Shown here piece by piece: positions 9,394 through 17,474 of a stretch of 64,000 nt of DNA (its first letter is position 1; every line of letters begins with the position of its first letter). The notes under the pieces are model-generated. The model worked only from the letters and a program-made list of their open reading frames with translations. It made no database searches and was not told the origin of the DNA. The stretch is from Tamlana sp. I1 (GTDB lineage: Bacteria > Bacteroidota > Bacteroidia > Flavobacteriales > Flavobacteriaceae). The stretch is taken from contig NZ_JACLAF010000016.1 of NCBI RefSeq assembly GCF_015355625.1, positions 1 to 64,000 of the forward strand. Direction: 5' to 3'. A program made the translations under genes and the position numbers.

Positions 9394-10254
9394 ATGAAAA
9401 AAATTTATGTATGTGCTTTAGCTGTTCTTGGCTTATTATATTCTTGTAGTAATTCTGATGATGATACAAATCATGACGCTAAACTTATTGTAAAGCTTAA
9501 ATTTGATAAAGATCAAGTACGATTAAATAATGTTGGCGAACCTGCTACTATTGCTCCTGGGCATGCAGCTCAAACTCCAGAAATGAAACTGATGAGTGCT
9601 CATTATTTAGAATTAGCACCCAATGCAACAACATTATTAGGAGAAGGAGAGGTTTTATACAAAGGCGAAGAAACTTCAAAAGGAGGAGAATCTGCTATAG
9701 ATTTTAATAAATCAATTTTAGTAGAGGATGGCGAGGTTTTTTTAGAAATACCTTTAAGTCAATTGAATCCAGGAACTTATAGTTGGGTTAGAATTTCGGC
9801 TTCGTACGAGGAAGGGGATATTAAAATTTTAAATGATGGTAACGAGTATAATGGTACTGTAGCAGCTTTTTTAGGTTATATCAACTATATTGAATCATTT
9901 TCTATAAATGAAGAGACCGTTGAGGTTAATGAAAATAAACTACAAGGATTTTGGGCTTTCGAGGCTGAAGGACTTGTTTTTCAGGGACAGGCTCCAGAAG
10001 GCGCAATTACGGTTCCAAACCCTTTATTTGAAACGTCTCCAATTCCAGAGGGGTCTTGTGTTTTAACTGGAGAGTTTAGTAATGCATTGAAAATTTCAGG
10101 AAACGAAACTCAAGACATAACATTAACCCTTTCTTTCTCTGTAAATAATAGTTTTGAATGGGAAGAGGTTGTAAATGATGGAAAATACGAACCAACTGCA
10201 GGAGAAAATGTAGTTGACATGGGATTAAGAGGTCTTATACCCTCTATAAATTAA
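9394..10254 (+). CDS. Lipoprotein of unknown function
   Basis: A 286-residue exported lipoprotein. Residues 1-18 form a lipoprotein signal with the lipobox L-Y-S-C, and the mature N terminus (S-N-S-D-D-D-T) is acidic, as is common for flavobacterial surface-exposed lipoproteins. The body is predicted to be beta-rich, with no membrane segment and no catalytic motif that I recognise. It has its own promoter and a strong downstream terminator, so it is probably monocistronic. The family is not identified; a DUF4382-like carbohydrate-associated fold is only a guess. Confidence 0.75.
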   Translation: MKKIYVCALAVLGLLYSCSNSDDDTNHDAKLIVKLKFDKDQVRLNNVGEPATIAPGHAAQTPEMKLMSAHYLELAPNATTLLGEGEVLYKGEETSKGGESAIDFNKSILVEDGEVFLEIPLSQLNPGTYSWVRISASYEEGDIKILNDGNEYNGTVAAFLGYINYIESFSINEETVEVNENKLQGFWAFEAEGLVFQGQAPEGAITVPNPLFETSPIPEGSCVLTGEFSNALKISGNETQDITLTLSFSVNNSFEWEEVVNDGKYEPTAGENVVDMGLRGLIPSIN

Positions 10255-10269
10255 ACAGGTTTATCAAAT

Positions 10270-10307
10270 AAAGCCCTGTTAGTATCAAATCTAACAGGGC
10301 TTTTTTT
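10270..10307. terminator. Bidirectional terminator between convergent genes
   Basis: A perfect 13-bp stem, AAAGCCCTGTTAG (10270-10282) with its complement at 10291-10303, an 8-base loop, and a T run on the plus side. It serves the lipoprotein gene and probably also the opposing gene that ends at 10309. Confidence 0.9.
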
Positions 10308-10308
10308 A

Positions 10309-11478
10309 TTAGTCATCTTTACGAATTTCTGTACCCATATAATCGTGGTTTTTATCGCTATAAATCCAACCACCTTTTTCTTTAGGCCCAAAGCTTTCAA
10401 TATCGACACCTTCCATTTTTTCGCCCCAAAAGTAAACATGGTTTTTATCTCTAGCATATGCCGCGTAATCATAAAGTTTAAAAGTTTCTAAATCGGCACC
10501 CACAATTTTTTTACCATAACAAAATACAAATTGATCGTTTGTAGCATAAGAGCGCGTCGGACTCTCAATCACCTTAAAATGTGCTCTGTCGGCATCTTCA
10601 ACTATATTACCATCATAAAGAACTTGGTTGTCAAATAAAAGATAGTCTTTATCGGTGGCATCAACCGAATTAAAATCTTCGTAGCTAAATTTATTCAGTT
10701 TATTTACTTCTTTACCATTTTCCCAACCTACAAAGTCATATATAAATTTGGCATCAGCTACATAACGATCATTAAGTGATTTAAAGGTTTTCGCTTCAAT
10801 GTTACAAGGTATAATTTCAAACGATTTTTTTATGTAAACACGGTGCTCATCTTTACAAAAATTACTGTTTATCGGAGTAAAACTTTCATAATCTACATCT
10901 AATCTTTTATAATAATAAAACCAGTTTTTAGCATCTTTTCCCCAACTCCAATCTTCTAGTCTTTGGTAAGTTTCAGGATCGGCACCAGCTACAATAAAAA
11001 GGGTGGTTTTAATATTTAAGTTGTCGGTAAAGGAAAACGGCAAGTCGTCTGTCGCAATATATACATGGTTTTTATCGAAAGCCATGGCGTCTTTAGCTCT
11101 AAAGGAAGGCATGTCTACTTCATTATCAATCATGTTTTCTTTATAGAAAATATGGTCTTTATCTTTTCCATAATCTCTTGCTAAGGGTGTAAATGATGCT
11201 ACATCTGCATTTACTTTATTATTTCCTAATGAAAACCAATTTCCCATAGGGCTGTAGCGTATATCTTTCTTAAATTTTCCATAGTAGTAGTTGTTTGAAA
11301 CGGCTTCATTTACCGCTCCTGAAAAAGGACTACAAGCCTGTGATAAAAAGGAACCTATGGCTAAAACTAGGGCTGCGATTGGCGATAGCTTTGATTTTGT
11401 TATGATTTTTACAATACTATTTAATAACATAATGGCTATAATTAGGGCTAAGTAAGGATGGTTGGTAATAAATGACAT
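10309..11478 (-). CDS. DKNYY-family repeat protein, membrane-anchored
   Basis: About 389 residues. The N terminus has a hydrophobic stretch (H-P-Y-L-A-L-I-I-A-I-M-L-L) and a second one ending in Q-A-C-S, so it is anchored in the membrane and faces outward. The rest is built of repeats of the sort D-K-N-H-V-Y-F/I, D-A-K-N-W-F-Y-Y and T-D-K-D-Y-L-L-F, each followed by a T/E-F-x-x-L/I segment, the hallmark of the DKNYY family. The function of that family is unknown. The ATG at 11478 is preferred over a TTG eight codons upstream because it begins directly before the hydrophobic segment. Convergent with the preceding lipoprotein gene. Confidence 0.8.
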   Translation of the reverse strand: MSFITNHPYLALIIAIMLLNSIVKIITKSKLSPIAALVLAIGSFLSQACSPFSGAVNEAVSNNYYYGKFKKDIRYSPMGNWFSLGNNKVNADVASFTPLARDYGKDKDHIFYKENMIDNEVDMPSFRAKDAMAFDKNHVYIATDDLPFSFTDNLNIKTTLFIVAGADPETYQRLEDWSWGKDAKNWFYYYKRLDVDYESFTPINSNFCKDEHRVYIKKSFEIIPCNIEAKTFKSLNDRYVADAKFIYDFVGWENGKEVNKLNKFSYEDFNSVDATDKDYLLFDNQVLYDGNIVEDADRAHFKVIESPTRSYATNDQFVFCYGKKIVGADLETFKLYDYAAYARDKNHVYFWGEKMEGVDIESFGPKEKGGWIYSDKNHDYMGTEIRKDD

Positions 11479-11642
11479 GCATCGAATGTATAAACAATTC
11501 AAAAAGTGTTTTTGGTAAAAACCTGTGAATTTAAAATACCTAAAGGTAATTTCCTAATGAAAATTGTATAGGAAACATTAAATAACATGCTGTCGAATAT
11601 TTTAAAACCTTGTTAAAAAATAAGCTGCGATTTAAATTTTTG

Positions 11643-11650
11643 TAACTTTG
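11643..11650 (+). promoter_or_regulatory. Promoter -7 element TAACTTTG for the metal operon
   Basis: A TAnnTTTG match only nine bases before the ATG at 11660. If transcription starts about 7 nt downstream of the element, as is usual, the messenger would have a leader of only a few bases. A TTG lies at 11610-11612, farther than the usual -33 spacing. Confidence 0.5.
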
Positions 11651-11659
11651 TCATTCATC

Positions 11660-12073
11660 ATGAAAAAAGTATTTCGAAAAATAGCGTCTCTTTTAATGGC
11701 ATTTGTAGTTTTATTTTCTACAATGTCTTTTGCTGTAAACATGCATTATTGTGGCGATAAATTAGTGGATGCTTCTATTTTTCATAATGCAGAAACCTGC
11801 GGAATGGAAATGAACGCATTGCCAGTTGAAGGCTGCGAAATTACCAAAAAAGACTGTTGTAACGATGTTCAGGTCGTAGTTGATGGTCAAGATGAATTAC
11901 AAGTTTCTTTAGATAAAATTACTTTCGAGCAACAACTTTTTGTTGCTTCTTTTATATATACATATATCAACCTTTTTGAAGGTTTAGATAAAAATGTCGC
12001 TTCGTTTGAAGCTTATAATGCGCCACATGTCATCAGGCAAATCTTCAAGCTTGATGAGTCATTTTTAATTTGA
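11660..12073 (+). CDS. HYC_CC_PP-family small exported protein
   Basis: 137 residues. A signal peptide or signal anchor (A-S-L-L-M-A-F-V-V-L-F-S-T-M-S-F-A) is followed by M-H-Y-C-G, later G-C-E and K-K-D-C-C-N-D, the Cys/His signature used to name the HYC_CC_PP family. These residues could bind metal or form disulfides in the periplasm. It stands first in front of the CusA gene with a 113-bp gap, so it may be co-transcribed with the efflux operon. The ATG at 11660 is chosen over a TTG four codons earlier. The function of the family is not established; periplasmic copper handling is my inference from the neighbours. Confidence 0.8.
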   Translation: MKKVFRKIASLLMAFVVLFSTMSFAVNMHYCGDKLVDASIFHNAETCGMEMNALPVEGCEITKKDCCNDVQVVVDGQDELQVSLDKITFEQQLFVASFIYTYINLFEGLDKNVASFEAYNAPHVIRQIFKLDESFLI

Positions 12074-12186
12074 TTTTAAAATAGTTACCAAATATATTCT
12101 ATTGATTTTTAATGAGTTGATAGGAGGTTTCTTATATTAGATTGTTTTCTAATAGTTATGTGTAATTATTTTAAAATCAAATTAAA

Positions 12187-15100
12187 ATGCTAAATAAAAG
12201 CATCAAATTTTTAATAGAAAATAAGCTTGTTGCTGTTCTATTATTAGTCCTAATGGTAGGCTGGGGTACCGTAAATTCGCCCTTTGGTTGGGATACTGGT
12301 TTCCTGCCTAGCGATCCGGTTTCGGTAGATGCCATTCCAGATATAGGCGAAAATCAACAAATAGTCTTTACAAAATGGGACGGGCGTTCGCCACAGGACA
12401 TCGAAGATCAAATTACCTATCCTTTAACCACATCGTTACTTGGTATTCCTGGGGTTAAAACCATTCGTAGTTCGTCTATGTTTGGCTTTTCAAGCATCTA
12501 TATCATTTTTGAAGAAGATATCGAATTCTATTGGAGCCGTAGCCGAATTCTAGAAAAACTAAATTCTTTGCCTAGTAGTTTATTGCCCGAAGGTGTAAAT
12601 CCTGCTTTGGGTCCAGATGCCACAGGGTTGGGGCAAATATTTTGGTACACACTTGAGGGGCGCGACGAAAACGGTAATGTAACTGGTGGTTGGGATTTGC
12701 AAGAGTTGCGAAGCATTCAAGATTACTACGTTAAATATGCTTTGTCGGCTGCAAGTGGGGTTTCCGAAGTCGCTTCAATTGGTGGTTATGTTCAAGAATA
12801 TCAAGTGGATGTTAATCCGGAATTAATGCGCCAATATAACATTGGTTTAAACCAAGTTGTAAAAGCGGTAAAGGAAAGCAATAAAGACATTGGCGCCCAA
12901 ACTTTAGAAATTAATCAAGCTGAATATTTGGTGCGTGGTTTGGGCTATGTAAAATCTATTTCAGACATCGAAAATGCGGTTGTGGCTTCCGAAGATTATA
13001 CTGCCATTAAAATTAAAGATATTGGCAAAGTCACTTTAGGACCAGCAACCCGCAGAGGACTTCTAGATAAGGAGGGGGCTGAAGTGGTTGGAGCAGTAGT
13101 GGTAGCACGTTATGGCGCAAATCCTATGGAAGTTATTAATAACGTTAAAGAAAAAATTAACGAGTTAAGTCCTGGATTGCCATCAAAAGTTTTAAGCGAC
13201 GGCCGTACATCGCAAGTTACAATTGTTCCTTTTTACGATAGAACGGAGCTAATTCAAGAAACTTTAGGAACTCTAAATGAAGCCTTAACTTTAGAAATTT
13301 TAATTACCATTTTGGTAATTATTGTTATGGTTTATAACCTAAGAGCTTCCGTTTTAATTTCAGGACTATTACCTGTAGCGGTTTTGATGGTTTTTATTGT
13401 GATGAAAATTTTTAATGTCGATGCAAACATTGTAGCCCTTTCGGGGATAGCTATAGCCATTGGTACCATGGTTGATGTAGGCGTCATACTTTCAGAAAAC
13501 ATCATCAGGCATTTAGATGAAGCTAAAAATAGAATGTCTAATGAAGCAGCTTCGAATAATGAAATATCTATAAATCAAATCGTTTATAATGCCACTTCCG
13601 AAGTTTCTGGAGCCATTGTAACTGCGGTTATGACAACCATTATTAGTTTCATTCCTGTTTTCACGATGATTGGTGCCGAAGGTAAATTATTCAGACCTTT
13701 AGCCTTTACAAAAACCTTTGCATTAACGGCTTCACTTGTTATTGCCTTGTTTATCATTCCGCCGTTTGCAGCCTATTTATTCCGAAGAAAACCTGTTAAA
13801 AAGACTTTTAGTTATGCTATAAATGCGGCTTTAATCATTTTTGGAATTTCAGCACTGTTTTATGGTTTTTGGTTAGGTCTTGTAGTTATCGCTTTTGGTA
13901 GTGTTGGTTTATTAAAACTTCAAAAGAAAATAGACGAAAAGCAAGCTAATCGCATCAATATTATCATGTCATCATGTGCTATTGTGTTTTTATTAGCAGC
14001 GTATTGGAGACCTTTAGGTGTTGATAAAAGTATCTTTTGGAACCTCATTTTTGTTGGCATTATCTGTTTTGGTTTGTTGGGGGCGTTTTCATTACTACGT
14101 AAATTTTATACACGAATATTAAAATGGGCACTCGCTAATAGATTATTGTTTCTTAGCATTCCTGCAACCCTTGTTATTTGTGGTTTTATAATCTTGAAAA
14201 ATGCAGGAAAAGAGTTTATGCCTGCTTTAAATGAAGGTTCGTTTCTTTTAATGCCAACATCGATGCCGCATTCTGGTGTAGAGGAGAATAAACGGATTTT
14301 ACAGCAATTAGACATGGCTGTGGCAAGCATTCCTGAAATAGAAACGGTGGTAGGGAAAGCAGGGCGAACCGAATCGGCTTTAGATCCCGCACCATTGTCT
14401 ATGTACGAAAATATCATTCAGTATAAGCCTGAATACATGCTAAATGAAAAAGGAAAGCGCCAACGTTATAAAGTGAATGATGCAGGAGAATTCATGCTGA
14501 AAGATGGAAAAACTTGGTATGCAGATCATCGTGAAGCAGGCGAATCTCTTTATTTAAAAAATCAATTGATTCCTGATAATGATGGCGAATTTTATCGCAA
14601 TTGGCGACCAGAAATACAATCGCCAAACGATATTTGGAATGAAATTGTAAAAGTTACCAAACTTCCAGGGGTAACATCGGCACCAAAGTTACAACCCATC
14701 GAAACCCGATTGGTTATGCTACAAACAGGTATGCGTGCGCCTATGGGCATAAAGGTTAAGGGGCAAGATTTAAAACAAATTGAAGCTTTTGGGGTGCAAC
14801 TGGAATCTATTTTAAAAGACGTTGAAGGCGTAAAAGCCGAAGCTGTTTTTGCCGACCGTATTGTGGGGAAACCCTATTTGCTTATAGACATAGATCGCGA
14901 AAAAATTGCCCGTTATGGCATCACGATTGAAGATGTGCAAAACGTACTTAAAGTTGCTGTAGGTGGCATGGTTTTAACCCAAACTGTTGAAGGGAGAGAA
15001 CGCTACGGTGTTCGCGTGCGTTACCCCAGAGAGTTGCGTGCCAATCCAACCGATTTGGAGCAGATTTACATCCCAGTATCTTCAGGTAGCCCAGTGCCTT

Positions 15101-15918
15101 TAAGCGAATTGGCTACCATTCGGTATGAGCAAGGCCCTCAAGTTATTAAAAGCGAAGACACGTTTTTAGTGGGATATGTGTTGTTTGATAAATTAGATGG
15201 TTTTGCTGAGGTAAATGTTGTTGAAAATGCCCAAGCTCTTATTCAACAAAAGATTGATTCTGGAGCGTTAACAATTCCAAAGGGTGTTAATTATAAATTC
15301 ACGGGGACTTATGAAAATCAGTTGCGGGCAGAAAAAACCTTATCGGTGGTGGTGCCTTTAGCCTTGTTTATTATACTTCTGATTTTGTATTTTCAGTTCC
15401 GTTCGGTATCTACCTCATTAATGGTGTTTACAGGAATTTCGGTAGCTTTTGCTGGCGGTTTTATCATGATTTGGCTTTACGGGCAATCTTGGTTTTTAAA
15501 TTTCTCCGTATTTGGTGAGAACCTGCGCGACTTGTTTCAAATTCGAACTATAAATCTCAGTGTAGCAGTTTGGGTTGGGTTTATTGCTTTGTTTGGAATT
15601 TCAACCGATGACGGCGTTATCATGGCCACCTATCTCAATCAAGTATTCGATAAAAATAATCCTAAAAATAAATTAGCAATTCGTAAATCGATTGTTGAAG
15701 GTGCATCAAAACGTATACGACCTTGTTTAATGACGACGGTAACCACAACTTTAGCCTTGTTGCCTGTTTTAACTTCAACAGGAAAAGGAAGCGATATCAT
15801 GATACCGATGTCTATTCCAATTTTTGGTGGGATGATTATCGATGTAACATCTTATTTTTTAGTTCCCGTTTTGTATAGCTGGAAAAAAGAATTTCAACTT
15901 AAACGCGCAGCAAAATGA
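12187..15918 (+). CDS. cusA: CusA/CzcA-type heavy-metal RND efflux pump
   Basis: 1243-residue inner-membrane proton-driven pump that would take Cu(I)/Ag(I) (or other divalent metals) from periplasm and cytoplasm to the outer-membrane channel. Family signatures include the N-terminal anchor followed by D-A-I-P-D-I-G-E-N-Q, A-I-G-T-M-V-D-V-G-V in TM4, and the methionine-bearing E-F-M-P-A-L-N-E-G-S-F-L-L-M-P stretch near residue 678. It is about 200 residues longer than E. coli CusA. Residues roughly 535-640 add about four hydrophobic segments in the middle of the protein, and about 45 residues are inserted near 745-800. The stop overlaps the next start (ATGA). The pump-adaptor-channel set is complete in this cluster, although the adaptor gene is three genes downstream. 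Confidence 0.95.
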   Translation: MLNKSIKFLIENKLVAVLLLVLMVGWGTVNSPFGWDTGFLPSDPVSVDAIPDIGENQQIVFTKWDGRSPQDIEDQITYPLTTSLLGIPGVKTIRSSSMFGFSSIYIIFEEDIEFYWSRSRILEKLNSLPSSLLPEGVNPALGPDATGLGQIFWYTLEGRDENGNVTGGWDLQELRSIQDYYVKYALSAASGVSEVASIGGYVQEYQVDVNPELMRQYNIGLNQVVKAVKESNKDIGAQTLEINQAEYLVRGLGYVKSISDIENAVVASEDYTAIKIKDIGKVTLGPATRRGLLDKEGAEVVGAVVVARYGANPMEVINNVKEKINELSPGLPSKVLSDGRTSQVTIVPFYDRTELIQETLGTLNEALTLEILITILVIIVMVYNLRASVLISGLLPVAVLMVFIVMKIFNVDANIVALSGIAIAIGTMVDVGVILSENIIRHLDEAKNRMSNEAASNNEISINQIVYNATSEVSGAIVTAVMTTIISFIPVFTMIGAEGKLFRPLAFTKTFALTASLVIALFIIPPFAAYLFRRKPVKKTFSYAINAALIIFGISALFYGFWLGLVVIAFGSVGLLKLQKKIDEKQANRINIIMSSCAIVFLLAAYWRPLGVDKSIFWNLIFVGIICFGLLGAFSLLRKFYTRILKWALANRLLFLSIPATLVICGFIILKNAGKEFMPALNEGSFLLMPTSMPHSGVEENKRILQQLDMAVASIPEIETVVGKAGRTESALDPAPLSMYENIIQYKPEYMLNEKGKRQRYKVNDAGEFMLKDGKTWYADHREAGESLYLKNQLIPDNDGEFYRNWRPEIQSPNDIWNEIVKVTKLPGVTSAPKLQPIETRLVMLQTGMRAPMGIKVKGQDLKQIEAFGVQLESILKDVEGVKAEAVFADRIVGKPYLLIDIDREKIARYGITIEDVQNVLKVAVGGMVLTQTVEGRERYGVRVRYPRELRANPTDLEQIYIPVSSGSPVPLSELATIRYEQGPQVIKSEDTFLVGYVLFDKLDGFAEVNVVENAQALIQQKIDSGALTIPKGVNYKFTGTYENQLRAEKTLSVVVPLALFIILLILYFQFRSVSTSLMVFTGISVAFAGGFIMIWLYGQSWFLNFSVFGENLRDLFQIRTINLSVAVWVGFIALFGISTDDGVIMATYLNQVFDKNNPKNKLAIRKSIVEGASKRIRPCLMTTVTTTLALLPVLTSTGKGSDIMIPMSIPIFGGMIIDVTSYFLVPVLYSWKKEFQLKRAAK

Positions 15919-17150
15919 AAAATAAAAAGTTAAATACAAAATCAGTTTTGGGGCTTTTGTTTTGTTTCTTAAGCTTCTTTGCAAATGCTCAACAATTAGA
16001 AACGCTTATTGATGAAGCTTTGGCTAACAATCCAGAAATTCAAAAGTTCGAGCTGCAATACAAAAGGGCTTCCGAAAAAATTAATGAAGTCAATACGGTG
16101 CCAAATACCGAATTTGCTGTAGGTTATTTTGTAAGCGAACCCGAAACAAGAACCGGTCCGCAGCGTTTTAAAGTATCTGCAGAACAAATGTTACCATGGT
16201 TTGGAAGCATTACCGCCAGAGAAAACTATGTAAATGCTTTGGCAGATGCTAAGTATGAAGATATTGTTATTTCTAAACGAAAATTAATGGCTTCGGTTTC
16301 GCAATCGTATTATAATTTGTATACTAATAAAGCAAAACAAGCTGTTTTGGTTGAAAATATAGAATTGCTTGAAACCTATAAAAAGCTGGCTTTAAGTTCG
16401 GTTGAAGTAGCCAAAGCTTCAGCGGTTGATGTTTTGCGTTTGCAAATGCGTCAAAATGAATTAGAGCAATTAAAACAAGTTTTAGAACAGCAATTTCTAG
16501 CAGAGCAAACCGCCTTCAATAATTTACTAAACAGAAATAATACTATTGAAGTACAAGTTGTTGATGATTTACAAATGCCTTCGGAAGATTTTGAAATTAA
16601 TACGAATAATTTAGAGCTTCATCCGGAATTAGTTAAATATGAAAAGCTTTATACTTCCGTAGAACAATCCGAATTATTAAATCAGAAAGAAAGTAGTCCT
16701 ATTATTGGTTTTGGTCTCGATTATATTAATGTTGAAAAGCGTACCGATATGGATGTTAGCGATAACGGAAAAGATATTCTTATGCCTATGCTGTCGTTTA
16801 CCATTCCTATTTTTAATAAGAAATATAAGTCGGTAACCAAGCAAAATACTTTGCAGCAACTAGAAATTGAAGCAGAAAAACAAGAGCGTTTTAATACTTT
16901 AAAAACCAGTTTAGATAAAGCGATTTACGAACAAAAAGCTTCAAGAATAAGTTATAAAACACAAGTTAAAAACCTGAAACAGGCAAAAGATGCCGAAGAA
17001 ATTCTTTTAAAAAGCTTTGAATCAGGAACCATTAATTTTAACGATGTGTTAGATATTCAGGAGTTGCAATTAAAGTTTCAAATAAATCAAATTGAAGCGG
17101 TGAAAACCTACTATATACAAACAACGATTATTAATTATTTAACGAATTAA
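15915..17150 (+). CDS. TolC-family outer-membrane efflux protein
   Basis: 411 residues, the channel partner of the RND pump. It has a signal peptide (L-F-C-F-L-S-F-F-A-N-A-Q, cleavage near residue 25), then long Leu/Gln/Glu-rich helices with two similar halves, as in TolC/CusC outer-membrane factors. No lipobox Cys, so it is not lipidated like CusC of E. coli. Its ATG overlaps the stop of the pump gene by four bases, which implies translational coupling and a shared messenger. Confidence 0.9.
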   Translation: MKNKKLNTKSVLGLLFCFLSFFANAQQLETLIDEALANNPEIQKFELQYKRASEKINEVNTVPNTEFAVGYFVSEPETRTGPQRFKVSAEQMLPWFGSITARENYVNALADAKYEDIVISKRKLMASVSQSYYNLYTNKAKQAVLVENIELLETYKKLALSSVEVAKASAVDVLRLQMRQNELEQLKQVLEQQFLAEQTAFNNLLNRNNTIEVQVVDDLQMPSEDFEINTNNLELHPELVKYEKLYTSVEQSELLNQKESSPIIGFGLDYINVEKRTDMDVSDNGKDILMPMLSFTIPIFNKKYKSVTKQNTLQQLEIEAEKQERFNTLKTSLDKAIYEQKASRISYKTQVKNLKQAKDAEEILLKSFESGTINFNDVLDIQELQLKFQINQIEAVKTYYIQTTIINYLTN

Positions 17151-17178
17151 AAAGACGTTTAATTTAAAATTTAAAGAC

Positions 17179-17472
17179 ATGAAAAGTTACGATACATTAT
17201 CACAAGCGATAAACAGTTTACAGGAAAAAGGGTATACCCATAACTTAAACCTGTGTTCAGGACATATAGAATGTCACGCATTAAAGCTAAAAATACATCC
17301 AGAAGATTTTGAAGTTGATGAGGTGCATCGTTTTGAAGGAATGAGTAGCACAGGCGACAACAGTATTTTATATGCCATTCACTCTAAAATAGGCGTTAAA
17401 GGCCTGTTAGTAGATGCTTATGGGGTATATGCTGAAAATATTTCTGAAGCCATGCGTAAAAAATTAAAATAA
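17179..17472 (+). CDS. Small conserved protein (often mislabelled PRPP synthetase)
   Basis: 97 residues, soluble, no signal peptide. Its pattern ([11 protein letters not shown] ... G-Y-T-H-N-L-N-L ... [14 protein letters not shown]) is one I know from short Bacteroidota proteins that databases call phosphoribosylpyrophosphate synthetase. It is far too short for that enzyme and lacks its PRPP-binding loop, so the name should not be carried over. It sits between the channel and the ATPase genes (28 bp and 2 bp gaps), so it belongs to the metal operon. A role in metal handling is plausible through a Cys and several His residues, but unproven. Confidence 0.75.
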   Translation: MKSYDTLSQAINSLQEKGYTHNLNLCSGHIECHALKLKIHPEDFEVDEVHRFEGMSSTGDNSILYAIHSKIGVKGLLVDAYGVYAENISEAMRKKLK

Positions 17473-17474
17473 TC

